From the NCBI RefSeq assembly GCF_006385875.1, contig NZ_VFSU01000023.1, forward strand, positions 1 through 64,000: DNA of 64,000 nucleotides. Direction: 5' to 3'. A program made the translations under genes and the position numbers. This stretch comes from Sandaracinobacter neustonicus (GTDB taxonomy: Bacteria > Pseudomonadota > Alphaproteobacteria > Sphingomonadales > Sphingomonadaceae). Below the pieces are notes generated by a model. That model worked only from the letters and a program-made list of their open reading frames with translations, did no database searches and had not been told where the DNA came from. This document shows positions 42,306 to 50,425 of this stretch, one piece after another (position 1 is the stretch's first letter; each line of letters opens with the position of its first letter).

Positions 42306-43493
42306 ATGAAAATGAACGGGCGGACGTCCGCGCTCGCACTTGCGCTCCTGGCAGGTGCGAGCCTTGCCCTGCCGACGGCAGCACATGCCCAGCGCAAGGA
42401 AATCTCCGGCATTAGCAAGGGCCTCAGCTGGACAGCCAGCAACCTGATCGTCGGCGTCGACTCCACCGCGACCCTCGCGGGCGGCGGCAACCCGGCCTAT
42501 TTCGCCAATGATCCCAAGTATAGCGGCGTCGCCACTCTGATCATGCAATATGATAACGGTGACGCCTACATCTGCACCGGAAGCCTCGCAGCCCGGAACA
42601 AGATCGTCACCGCCGGCCACTGCGTGTCGGATGGCTATGGCACCAAGGGTCCGGCCAAGGTGACGGCCTTCTTCACCGAAAATCCCGATCCCGATGCCGT
42701 TCGCTATGCCTATGACTCAGCAACCAACACCTTCAAGCCGACAGCAGGTGTGACCGCGGTCGAGGTGGGCTATATCCATGTGAACCCCGGCTACACCGGC
42801 GAAGTGATCGATCAGAACGACATCGCGGTTCTCACGCTGAAGAAAGACGCGCCCGCCTACGCCAAAATCTATGATTTCTATTACGACGACGACCTGCAGT
42901 ATCAGACGTTCAACGTCGTCGGGAACGGTCGCCGCTCGGACGTTGGCGGCGATGTCGGGGCCAATCTGGGCACCGGCCGGATGCGCCAGGGCGAGAATAT
43001 CTATGACTATGCCCTTGGCGACCCGATCTGGGGCGGCTTCTGGGACGGCTTCTTCGGCGAAGCCGACGTCACCCACAGCTGGCTCAGCGATTTCGACAAT
43101 TTCAGCCCGGTGATTATCGGCGGCAACCTGTACGTCGGCAATGATCAGGGCTGCATCGTCGGAATCGTGCTGACCGACACATTGTTCGGCTGCACCCCCA
43201 TGACCGGCCTCGAAGTCGGCGTGGCTGGCGGCGATTCCGGCGGACCAGGCTTTCTCAATGGCAAGATCGCCTCGGTGAATTCCTATGGCCTGACGTTCGG
43301 CTCCGAACTCGGGGACATCGACGATGAGCTGAACAGCAGCTTCGGCGAATATTCGGGCTATGTCCCTGTCTATGCCCACAAGGATTGGCTGAAGAGCGTC
43401 GTGCCCGAGCCTGCCACATGGGCGATGATGATCACCGGCTTCGGGCTGGTGGGCACCATGATGCGCCGCCGTCGCAGCGCGCTGGCCGCCTGA
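42306..43493 (+). CDS. Trypsin-like serine protease with PEPxxWA-CTERM sorting signal
   Basis: This 395-residue secreted protease has a signal peptide (cleavage near AHAQ, about residue 30) and a chymotrypsin-fold catalytic triad of His105 (VTAGHC), Asp172 (QNDIAVL) and Ser311 (GGDSGGP). The C-terminus carries a PEP-CTERM tail: PEPATWAMMITGFG (367-380), a hydrophobic helix, and a basic RRRR end. This signal is cut by an exosortase on the way to the cell surface. ATG 42306 has GGGGG about 9 bp upstream. AT-rich promoter DNA lies before it. Confidence 0.92.
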   Translation: MKMNGRTSALALALLAGASLALPTAAHAQRKEISGISKGLSWTASNLIVGVDSTATLAGGGNPAYFANDPKYSGVATLIMQYDNGDAYICTGSLAARNKIVTAGHCVSDGYGTKGPAKVTAFFTENPDPDAVRYAYDSATNTFKPTAGVTAVEVGYIHVNPGYTGEVIDQNDIAVLTLKKDAPAYAKIYDFYYDDDLQYQTFNVVGNGRRSDVGGDVGANLGTGRMRQGENIYDYALGDPIWGGFWDGFFGEADVTHSWLSDFDNFSPVIIGGNLYVGNDQGCIVGIVLTDTLFGCTPMTGLEVGVAGGDSGGPGFLNGKIASVNSYGLTFGSELGDIDDELNSSFGEYSGYVPVYAHKDWLKSVVPEPATWAMMITGFGLVGTMMRRRRSALAA

Positions 43494-43548
43494 GCCACCA
43501 AGGCGGTTCACTAAGGCGGCGGGGGGATTCCCCTCCCCTCGCCAGCGG

Positions 43549-43577
43549 AAAAGCCGGCCCATCGCGGGCCGGCTTTT
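43549..43577 (+). terminator. Rho-independent terminator after the PEP-CTERM protease
   Basis: Stem GCCGGCCC/GGGCCGGC with flanking A and T runs (AAAA before, TTTT after), loop of 5 bases. It separates the protease gene from dnaB and works in both directions. Confidence 0.85.
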
Positions 43578-43699
43578 CTGTTTCCGGCCCCGCCCGGCTA
43601 GGGTGGAAAAGTTGTTCAGTCCGATATCCACACGGTCGAACGCCACCGTTCGGAAAGCGTCTTTCGCGAGGCCGCGCAAAGGCGCATGTAGCCCGGCCC

Positions 43700-45187
43700 A
43701 TGGCAACTCTCCCCAATCTTTCGATCATCGAATCCGGCACCGACGGCGCACAGCGGCTGCCCTTCAATATCGAGGCCGAAAAGGCCCTGCTCGGCGCGCT
43801 GCTCGTCGAAAACCGGCTGCTGGAGGAAATCACCCTGCATCTGCGCGATGAACATTTCTACGAGCCACTGCACGGCCGCATCTTCGCGCAGATCCGCCGG
43901 CTCGCCGATCTGAACATGGTCGCCAATCCCATCACCCTGCGTCCGCTGTTCGAAACCGATCCCGCGCTCGCCGAACTGGGCGGCGCCGCCTATCTGCTGC
44001 GGCTGACGGAAGACCCGACCGTGGTGATCGCCGCGCGGGACTGCGCCCAGCAGACCTATGATCTGGCGCTGCTGCGCGCGCTGGTGCTGGTAGGCACCGA
44101 TCTCGTCCATTCCGCGACAGACACCAGCGCCGAAGTCGCCCCGATGAAGCAGATCGAAGCCGCCGAGGAAGCCCTCTACAAGGTCGCGGAATCGGGCGAA
44201 GTCGCCGGCGCCACCGTCGATTTCGCGGGCGCTGCCCGCAAAGCGGTGGACATGGCCGCCAAGGCGATGAAATCCGGCGGCCACCTCTCGGGCCTCACCA
44301 CCGGGCTCAACGGCCTCAACAACAAGATCGGCGGCCTGCACAATTCCGACCTTCTGATCCTCGCCGGCCGCCCCGCCATGGGGAAAACCGCGCTCGCCAC
44401 CAACATCGCCTTCTCCACCGCGCTGCGCTACAAGCAGGACCAGCGCGACGGCGTTTCGCAAAGCTCGGGCGCGCCCGTCGCCTTCTTCAGCCTCGAAATG
44501 TCCTCCGATCAGCTGGCCAACCGGATTCTCGCCGAACAAAGCCGGATCAGCTCGGAAAACCTGCGCATGGGCAAGATCAACCAGTCCGAATTCAACGAAC
44601 TCGCCCGCGCGGCCGAGGAATTGTTCGATCTGCCGCTCTACATCGACGACACGCCCGCCCTCTCCATCGCCGCCATGCGCGCCCGCGCCCGCCGCCTGAA
44701 GCGGCAGAAGAAAATCGGCCTGATCGTCGTCGACTATCTGCAACTGCTGCAAGGCACCGCGAAAAACGCCTCGGAAAACCGCGTCAACGAAATCTCCGAA
44801 ATCACCCGCGGCCTGAAAACGCTGGCCAAGGAACTGGACATCCCCGTCATCGCCCTCTCCCAGCTCTCTCGCCAGGTGGAAAACCGCGAAGATAAGCGCC
44901 CCCAACTCTCAGACCTGCGCGAATCCGGCTCCATCGAGCAAGACGCCGACATCGTGCTCTTCGTGTTCCGCGAAGAATATTACCACGAATCCAAAAAGCC
45001 CGAAGACGGCAGCGAGAAGTTCCAGCAATGGCTGGAAAAAGCAGACCGCCTGCGCGGCCGCGCCGAAGTGATCGTCGCCAAGCAACGCCATGGCGCCACC
45101 GGCACCGTGCCGCTGATCTTCGAACGCGAATTCACCCGCTTCGGAGACCCGGCCGACGGGGATTGGGTGCCCGACAGTTACGAGTAA
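43700..45187 (+). CDS. dnaB: Replicative DNA helicase DnaB
   Basis: This 495-residue hexameric 5'-3' helicase of the replication fork has an N-terminal primase-interacting domain (about 20-125; NIEAEKALLGALL). The RecA-type core has Walker A GRPAMGKTA at about 223-231, FFSLEMSSDQL, and Walker B LIVVDYLQLL. SQLSRQVENREDKRPQLSDL is the arginine-finger region, and DADIVLFVFREEYY follows near the C-terminus. The start at ATG 43700 matches the family; a longer frame upstream is spurious. No intein is present. Confidence 0.97.
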   Translation: MATLPNLSIIESGTDGAQRLPFNIEAEKALLGALLVENRLLEEITLHLRDEHFYEPLHGRIFAQIRRLADLNMVANPITLRPLFETDPALAELGGAAYLLRLTEDPTVVIAARDCAQQTYDLALLRALVLVGTDLVHSATDTSAEVAPMKQIEAAEEALYKVAESGEVAGATVDFAGAARKAVDMAAKAMKSGGHLSGLTTGLNGLNNKIGGLHNSDLLILAGRPAMGKTALATNIAFSTALRYKQDQRDGVSQSSGAPVAFFSLEMSSDQLANRILAEQSRISSENLRMGKINQSEFNELARAAEELFDLPLYIDDTPALSIAAMRARARRLKRQKKIGLIVVDYLQLLQGTAKNASENRVNEISEITRGLKTLAKELDIPVIALSQLSRQVENREDKRPQLSDLRESGSIEQDADIVLFVFREEYYHESKKPEDGSEKFQQWLEKADRLRGRAEVIVAKQRHGATGTVPLIFEREFTRFGDPADGDWVPDSYE

Positions 45188-45214
45188 GCGGGGTGCTGGT
45201 GGCGCAGTGTTTGC

Positions 45215-45745
45215 GCCTCTGGCGGCCGATGGCATTGCGCTTGGAACACGCCTGCATTTTTGCCTCCGGCGGGCAGGGAAATGATTTCCCTGCACCCTCA
45301 AAATTGGCGTTGCGGCCCAACTCCAATATCATTCGAGCGATCAGATCGATTGCCTGCGGCGCTCCGCAACTCTCTCCCCCTGCAAGGGGGAGAGTACGAG
45401 AGGGGGTGTCACCGGTTGGCCTGATCACAACATCCCCACCAACCACCACCGTCACCCCAACCCACCCTCCAACCCGCTCAGGCTGAGCTTGTCGAAGCCC
45501 CCGACGCGAGAGCGCAACGGCTGAGCCCGGGGTTATGCCACATGGGGCTTCGACAAGCTCAGCCTGAGCGGGGGGAGGGCGGGACATCAGCTAAAAAGCG
45601 CCGCAGGCAGTAACTCCCAACCTCACGCCAAGCGGATGGCCCCCACCCCAACCCCTCCCCTAAAGGAGGAGGGGCTTTTAAAAACGTCGGGGGTGCAGGG
45701 GCGTCACGCCCCTGCCGGGTGGACGGCAGAGCCCTCCCCGCCGGA
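45215..45745. repeat. Mosaic intergenic repeat block (copy 2)
   Basis: The gap after dnaB carries the same modules as the block at 39.2 kb but with the type 1 palindrome at its centre. About 450 bp of it matches the block at 59.9-60.5 kb in inverted orientation. No gene is supported here. Confidence 0.8.
45476..45569. repeat. Palindromic intergenic repeat, type 1 (copy 3)
   Basis: Arms with GCTTCGACAAGCTCAGCC. The loop (ATGTGGCATAACCCCGG on the complementary strand) is the inverse of the loop at 60124, so copies 3 and 4 are oppositely oriented and almost identical. Confidence 0.87.
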
Positions 45746-45843
45746 GGCGAACTGCGCGCTCTCTCCACCCACGCCCCTCACATTTCCGCCCAACCCCGAT
45801 CTTCCCCCTCGCCCCCGCACGGGAACCGCCCTAAGGCAGCGCG

Positions 45844-46857
45844 ATGGACTTCAATTCCGACAATGCCGCCGGCGTGCATCCCGCCGTTTTGGAAGCTGTT
45901 GCCGCCGTCTCCGGCGCTCATCCGCGCGGGTATGACGCGGATGACTGGTCGGCGCGGCTGGATGGCGCGTTCAGCACCTTGTTCGGAACCCCGGTGCGGG
46001 CGTTTGCGGTGCCCAGCGGCACGGCGGCCAACGCGCTGGGGCTTGCGGCCTGCGTGCCGACCTATGGTGGTGTGTGGTGCCATAACGAGGCGCATATCGA
46101 GGTGGACGAAGCGGGCGCGGTGGGTTTCTACACCGCGGGTGCGACGCTGATGCTGGTGCCCTCGCCCAATGGCAAGCTCACGGTGGAGGCGCTGGATGCG
46201 GCGGCCGCCAGGCGGCGCGGCGATGTGCATCAGGTGCAGCCCGCCGCGCTCAGCCTCACGCAGGCGACGGAGGCGGGCACCGTTTACACGCCCGATGAAG
46301 TGGCAAACCTCAGCGGCTGGGCGAAGGCGCGCGGGCTTGCGGTGCAGATGGATGGCGCGCGCTTCGCCAATGCGGTGGCGCATCTGGGCTGTTCCCCGGC
46401 CGATGTCACATGGAAGGCGGGCGTCGATATCCTCTCGTTCGGCTGCATCAAGAATGGTGGCATGTCGGCCGAAGCCCTGCTGTTTTTTCGGCCCGATCTG
46501 GCGGAAAGCCTGCCGGTGCGCCGCAAGCGCGCCGGGCTGATGCCTTCGAAGGGCCGCTTCGCTGCCGCGCAACTGCTGGCGATGATCGAAGGCGGCGTCT
46601 GGCTGGAGAACGCCCGTGCCTCCAATGGCGCGGCGCAGACGATCGCCGCTGCCGTGCCGGATCGGCTGCTGGTGCCGGTGCAGGCGAACGAGCTGTTCCT
46701 GCGGCTGACGCCTGCCGAGCGCGACACGCTGCGGGCGCAGGGCTTCAGCTTTTACGATTGGGAATTGTCCGGCCCGGATGCCGCGCGCTTCGTCGTGCGC
46801 TGGGATCAGGAGCCTCAGGTGATCGCCGCGCTGGCCGCCGCGCTGCGGGCGCTGTGA
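45844..46857 (+). CDS. Threonine aldolase family PLP enzyme
   Basis: This 337-residue beta-eliminating-lyase-fold enzyme would split L-threonine or L-allo-threonine to glycine and acetaldehyde. The PLP Lys is Lys203 in SFGCIKNGGM. An N-terminal FNSDNAAGVHP matches the DN motif of the family, and QMDGARFANA holds the Asp that contacts the PLP ring. Substrate choice (L-threonine or D-threonine-like) is not clear. Its stop overlaps the start of the EamA gene (GTGA), so the pair may link amino-acid breakdown with export. Confidence 0.88.
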   Translation: MDFNSDNAAGVHPAVLEAVAAVSGAHPRGYDADDWSARLDGAFSTLFGTPVRAFAVPSGTAANALGLAACVPTYGGVWCHNEAHIEVDEAGAVGFYTAGATLMLVPSPNGKLTVEALDAAAARRRGDVHQVQPAALSLTQATEAGTVYTPDEVANLSGWAKARGLAVQMDGARFANAVAHLGCSPADVTWKAGVDILSFGCIKNGGMSAEALLFFRPDLAESLPVRRKRAGLMPSKGRFAAAQLLAMIEGGVWLENARASNGAAQTIAAAVPDRLLVPVQANELFLRLTPAERDTLRAQGFSFYDWELSGPDAARFVVRWDQEPQVIAALAAALRAL

Positions 46858-47747
46858 GCCCGCGCACCATCCTGCAATTCGCGGCCGTCACCCTGATCTG
46901 GGGGACGACGTGGATCGTCATCAAGTTCCAGCTGGGCCATGTGAACCCCAGCTGGTCTGTCAGCTATCGCTTCCTCACCGGCGGGCTGGCGCTGCTGGCG
47001 TGGTGCCTGATCCGGGGGCTGCCGCTCAGGGTGCCGCGCACGGCCTTGCCCTTTCTGGCCCTGTTCGCGCTGTTCCAGTTCGTGATGAATTTCAACTTCG
47101 TCTATCGCTCGGAACTCTATATCCCGTCTGGCATCCCGGCGGTCGCCTTCGCGCTGCTGATGGTGCCCAACGCCATTCTCGCATGGCTGTTTCTGGGCCG
47201 CCGCATCAGCCGCCGCTTCGCGCTAGGCTCTGCGCTGGGCATTTTGGGCGTCGCCATGCTGTTCGCGCAGCAGCTTTCACTGCCCGGAGACAAGGCAAAG
47301 ACGGCGCTCGGCCTGTCTCTGGTGATCGCGGGAATTCTCTCTGCCAGCATCGCCAACGTCATGCAGGCCAGCCCCCGCGCGCTCACCTTCCCGGCGATCG
47401 CCGGGCTGGGCTGGGCCATGCTGATGGGGGCGGCGATGAACGCCCTGTTCGCCTTCGCCGTCGCCGGGCCGCCGCAGTTCGATCCGCAGCCCGGCTACTG
47501 GCTGGGCTTCCTCTATCTTGGGGTGTTCGCCAGCGCCGTCGCCTTCGCGCTTTATTTCGATCTGATCCGGCAGATGGGCCCGGCCGAAGCGGCATGGACC
47601 AGCGTGCTGGTGCCCATCATCGCCATGGCCATCACCACCGTGATGGAAGGCTATCGCTGGACCCCACTGGCCGCAGCAGGCGTCGTTGTGGCGCTGACGG
47701 GGCTGGTGGTGGCGCTCAGGCAACCCGCCAAACGCGTTCAGGCATAG
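46854..47747 (+). CDS. EamA/DMT-superfamily transporter (exporter)
   Basis: This 297-residue membrane protein has ten predicted helices in two EamA repeats. The first starts with LIWGTTWIVIKFQLGHVNP (about 14-32) and the second with GWAMLMGAAMNALF. It closes with a WTSVLVPIIAMAITTVMEG segment. Relatives export amino acids, threonine or metabolites; the substrate is unknown. GTG 46854 is used because it overlaps the aldolase stop; a longer frame that begins inside that gene is a shadow. The 3' end overlaps a convergent gene by 10 bp. Confidence 0.88.
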   Translation: MSPRTILQFAAVTLIWGTTWIVIKFQLGHVNPSWSVSYRFLTGGLALLAWCLIRGLPLRVPRTALPFLALFALFQFVMNFNFVYRSELYIPSGIPAVAFALLMVPNAILAWLFLGRRISRRFALGSALGILGVAMLFAQQLSLPGDKAKTALGLSLVIAGILSASIANVMQASPRALTFPAIAGLGWAMLMGAAMNALFAFAVAGPPQFDPQPGYWLGFLYLGVFASAVAFALYFDLIRQMGPAEAAWTSVLVPIIAMAITTVMEGYRWTPLAAAGVVVALTGLVVALRQPAKRVQA

Positions 47748-48202
47748 TTGCCGCGCACATACATCAGCGGGTGCCGTTCGCCGGCAGAGCGAAAACTGTC
47801 GATCCGGCCCAGCAGCAGCTGGTGATCGCCCGCATCGATATCGTTCACCAGCGCGCAGGCGAAATTCGCGCAGGCCCCTTCCAGCAACAGGATGCCGGAT
47901 TCCGATTCCACCCATTCGCCATGGGAAAAACGATCCACCCCTCGCTGCGCGAACCGGTCCGCCACCTCGCGCTGCGCGTGCGACAGCACGGAAACCCCGA
48001 ACAGCCCGCTGTGGCGGATCGCCGGCAAGGTGGAGACATTCTTGCCCGGGCACACCAGCAGCAGCGGCGGATCCAGCGACACGGAGGTGAAGCTGTTGGC
48101 GGTGAAACCCACCGGGCTTCCGTCCTCGTCGAAACTGGTCACGATGGTGACGCCGGTTGCGAAGCAGCCAAAGGCGTCTCTGAGCGCGCGATGATCGGTC
48201 AT
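47738..48202 (-). CDS. Flavin reductase (FMN-binding split-barrel) family protein
   Basis: This 154-residue NAD(P)H:flavin oxidoreductase of the HpaC/NtaB type would supply FMNH2 or FADH2 to a two-component monooxygenase. It has FATGVTIVTSFDEDGSPVG (about 13-31), TANSFTSVSLDPPLLLVC, and a C-terminal DHQLLLGRIDSF. ATG 48202 fits the family start; a frame ten codons longer exists. No matching oxygenase is adjacent. Confidence 0.9.
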   Translation of the reverse strand: MTDHRALRDAFGCFATGVTIVTSFDEDGSPVGFTANSFTSVSLDPPLLLVCPGKNVSTLPAIRHSGLFGVSVLSHAQREVADRFAQRGVDRFSHGEWVESESGILLLEGACANFACALVNDIDAGDHQLLLGRIDSFRSAGERHPLMYVRGNYA

Positions 48203-48240
48203 GCCCCGGCCTAGTGCGGCCGGGGCATGCAAGACAAGTG

Positions 48241-48858
48241 CTACAGGCGCTCGATTTTTTGAGCGGCTTCGTCGATCAGCGCCGCCACGTCCAGCAGCGC
48301 GGCCTTGTCCGCGCCGCCCTCGCGCAGCTTCGCCTGCAGCACGGCGGCCAGATTGGCCATCGCCCGCCGCACCGGCGTCGGATCGACCCCCGCCGCCTCG
48401 GCCAGCGCCTTCAGCCGCGCCATCGCCGCCTCCGCCGCTTCGGCATGGGCCACCAGATAGGCCTCGCCATCCGGCGTAATCGCGAAGCTGCGCCGCGTGC
48501 TGTCCCCCTCTGCCTGCGCGATCAGGCCCATTTCGGCCAGCATGCTCAGCATCGGATAGATGACGCCGGGGCTGGGGGCATAATTGCCGCCGCTCAGCTC
48601 GTCCATGGCGCGGATGATGTCATAGCCATGGCGCGGTTCCTCCGCGATCAGCTTCAGCACCACCAGACGCAGCGCCTCCGCATCGAAGCGGCGACGACGC
48701 CCGCCATGACGCCCGCCCGGGCCACCAAACGGCCCGCCATGGCCCCGGCCGCCCTCGCTGAATCGGCCAAAACCGAAACCGCCCCCGAACCGCCCGCCAA
48801 ACTCACGGGCAAACCCACGGCCGCCGCAACGACGGCCCTCATGATGTGTGAAATGCAT
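48241..48858 (-). CDS. PadR-family transcriptional regulator with His/Gly-rich N-terminal extension
   Basis: This 206-residue regulator has a core PadR winged helix at about 60-135 (LRLVVLKLIAEEPRHGYDII, GVIYPMLSMLAEMGLI). A helical dimerisation tail (Vir_C type) is rich in Ala and Leu. Residues 1-57 are unusual: MHFTHHEGRRCGGRGF followed by many GGR, GGF and GH units, a possible metal or ligand-sensing arm. ATG 48858 is preceded by AAAGGA. An AAGATATATCTT palindrome lies 50 bp upstream and may be its operator. Confidence 0.9.
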   Translation of the reverse strand: MHFTHHEGRRCGGRGFAREFGGRFGGGFGFGRFSEGGRGHGGPFGGPGGRHGGRRRRFDAEALRLVVLKLIAEEPRHGYDIIRAMDELSGGNYAPSPGVIYPMLSMLAEMGLIAQAEGDSTRRSFAITPDGEAYLVAHAEAAEAAMARLKALAEAAGVDPTPVRRAMANLAAVLQAKLREGGADKAALLDVAALIDEAAQKIERL

Positions 48859-48907
48859 GGAATATCCTTTCATGAGGAGCCATATCGCATCATGTCTGGA
48901 TATTTTC

Positions 48908-48919
48908 AAGATATATCTT
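48908..48919. promoter_or_regulatory. Palindromic operator candidate of the PadR gene
   Basis: AAGATATATCTT, a perfect 12-bp palindrome in an AT-rich promoter, next to another GGATATT/AATATCC half-site at 48897-48905. Confidence 0.45.
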
Positions 48920-48934
48920 AAAAGTGTTTTAGAT

Positions 48935-49450
48935 AAAAATGAGGGGGCTTTGCCCCCTCAAACTCCCCCAGCAGGGACATGATGTCCCTGCACCCTCAAC
49001 ATTGGCGTCGTGCGGAAGCTCCAGCGGCGCGCGAGTGATCAGATTCGATTGCCTGCGGCGCGACGCGGCTCTCTCTCCCCGCCGGGGAGAGAGGTGGAGA
49101 GAGGGGAGCAACGCCGGGCCTGATCCACCAACCTTCCCACACCCACAACAGTCACCCCGGACTTGATCCGGGGTCCAGCTTTTCTGCTCCAGCGTTGCCG
49201 AAGAACAGCTGGACCCCGGATCAAGTCCGGGGTGACGTGGGGAGAGGTCGGTGGAACACACCCCCAAAAGCGCCGCAGGCAATAAGCTCCCATCCTCAAC
49301 CTCCAGCCTCGCGCCGGGCTGATGGCCCCCACCCCAACCCCTCCCCTCGAAGCGAAGCTGACGCGAAGCGTCAACGGGAGGCGCTAAAAACTCCGGGGGT
49401 GCAGGGGCGTCACGCCCCTGCCGGGGGAGTTTGAGGGGGCAGAGCCTCCT
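48935..49450. repeat. Mosaic intergenic repeat block (copy 3)
   Basis: It has the same modules as the block at 39.2 kb, here with the type 2 palindrome and a variant CTCTCTCCCCGCCGGGGAGA dyad. The terminal GGCGTCACGCCCCTGCCGG module is present. About 85 bp more without features follows before the enoyl-CoA hydratase gene. Confidence 0.8.
49151..49236. repeat. Palindromic intergenic repeat, type 2 (copy 2)
   Basis: Arms with CCCCGGATCAAGTCCGGGG and complement, as at 39493. Loop sequence is similar (AGCGTTG in both). Confidence 0.82.
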
Positions 49451-49538
49451 CAACTCTGACCTCTCCGCAAAATAGCCGGGCCCCGGGTCTGGTCTGCGGG
49501 CACGCTGCGGGTGTCAGATAACGCCCCCCACCAAACCC

Positions 49539-50342
49539 CTATTTCCCGGTAAACTGCGCCGGGCGCTTCTGCAGGAACGCCATCACACCTTCCGCGAAAT
49601 CGGCACTCCGCCCCGCCAGCATCTGGTTGCGGCGTTCCACCATCAGCCCTTCGGTCAGGCTCTTGTCCATGCAATCGCGGATGCCGGTGCGGATCAGCGT
49701 CAGCGCCTTTGTCGGCCCGCCCGCCAGCTTCTTCGCGATTTCATGCGTGCGGGCGGCCAGATCGGCGTCCTCCACAACCTCGGAAACCATGCCCCATTCA
49801 TAGGCGAGATCGGCGGAAATGCGTTCGCCCAGCATCATCATGCGGGTGGCGCGCGCCCGGCCGATCATGCGCGGCAGCATCCATGTGGAGCCGACATCGG
49901 GCACCAGCCCGATGTTCACGAACGCCTGCAGGAAATAGGCCGACTTCGCAGCGACGATGATATCGCCTGCCAGCGCGTAAGAGCAGCCTGCCCCGGCGGC
50001 CGGGCCGTTCACGGCGGTGATGAAGGGCACCGGCAGCGCGAACAACCGCTCCATCAGCACGTTGAAATGGGTTTCCAGCACCTTCCCCGCGTCGATTGGC
50101 CCGCCCGTGCTCGGGCCACCGCCCGCCGTGCCGGGGGCCAGATCCGCACCGCTGGAAAAGCCCCGGCCCGCGCCCGTCAGCACGAGGCAGCGCGCGGAGG
50201 AAAGGCCGTCGCGCAACTGGTCCACCGCGTCGATCATTTCGCCGATCACATCGGTGTTCAGGCTGTTCAGCTTGTCGGGCCGGTTGATCGTCAGCGTGGC
50301 AACGCCGTCGGCTTCGGTCCAGGTGATATGCGCATAGGCCAT
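49539..50342 (-). CDS. Enoyl-CoA hydratase/isomerase family protein
   Basis: This 267-residue crotonase-fold enzyme has LTINRPDKLNSLN (about 17-29), the first oxyanion-hole part in GRGFSSGADL (about 59-68) and the second in AVNGPAAGAG (about 108-117). The C-terminal FLQKRPAQFTGK is typical of the PaaG/phenylacetate-like subgroup, in which an Asp replaces one catalytic Glu; AFVNIGLVPDVGSTW shows that Asp. It may act in ring-opening isomerisation or beta-oxidation. It stands alone. Confidence 0.9.
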   Translation of the reverse strand: MAYAHITWTEADGVATLTINRPDKLNSLNTDVIGEMIDAVDQLRDGLSSARCLVLTGAGRGFSSGADLAPGTAGGGPSTGGPIDAGKVLETHFNVLMERLFALPVPFITAVNGPAAGAGCSYALAGDIIVAAKSAYFLQAFVNIGLVPDVGSTWMLPRMIGRARATRMMMLGERISADLAYEWGMVSEVVEDADLAARTHEIAKKLAGGPTKALTLIRTGIRDCMDKSLTEGLMVERRNQMLAGRSADFAEGVMAFLQKRPAQFTGK

Positions 50343-50425
50343 TCGAAAAACCTCCCGTTCGGATAGGTGGAGGATGTAGCCCGGCAGCGGCCAGCGCCGC
50401 CGCTCGGCAAATGGCTAGGCAGGCG

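Noticed and set aside
43616-44905. A 429-codon minus-strand frame
   Set aside because: Antisense to dnaB.
45476-45569. CRISPR array or transcription terminator
   Set aside because: There is one long dyad with a 40-50 bp loop and no regular spacers, and no T run. It recurs as an intergenic palindrome family.
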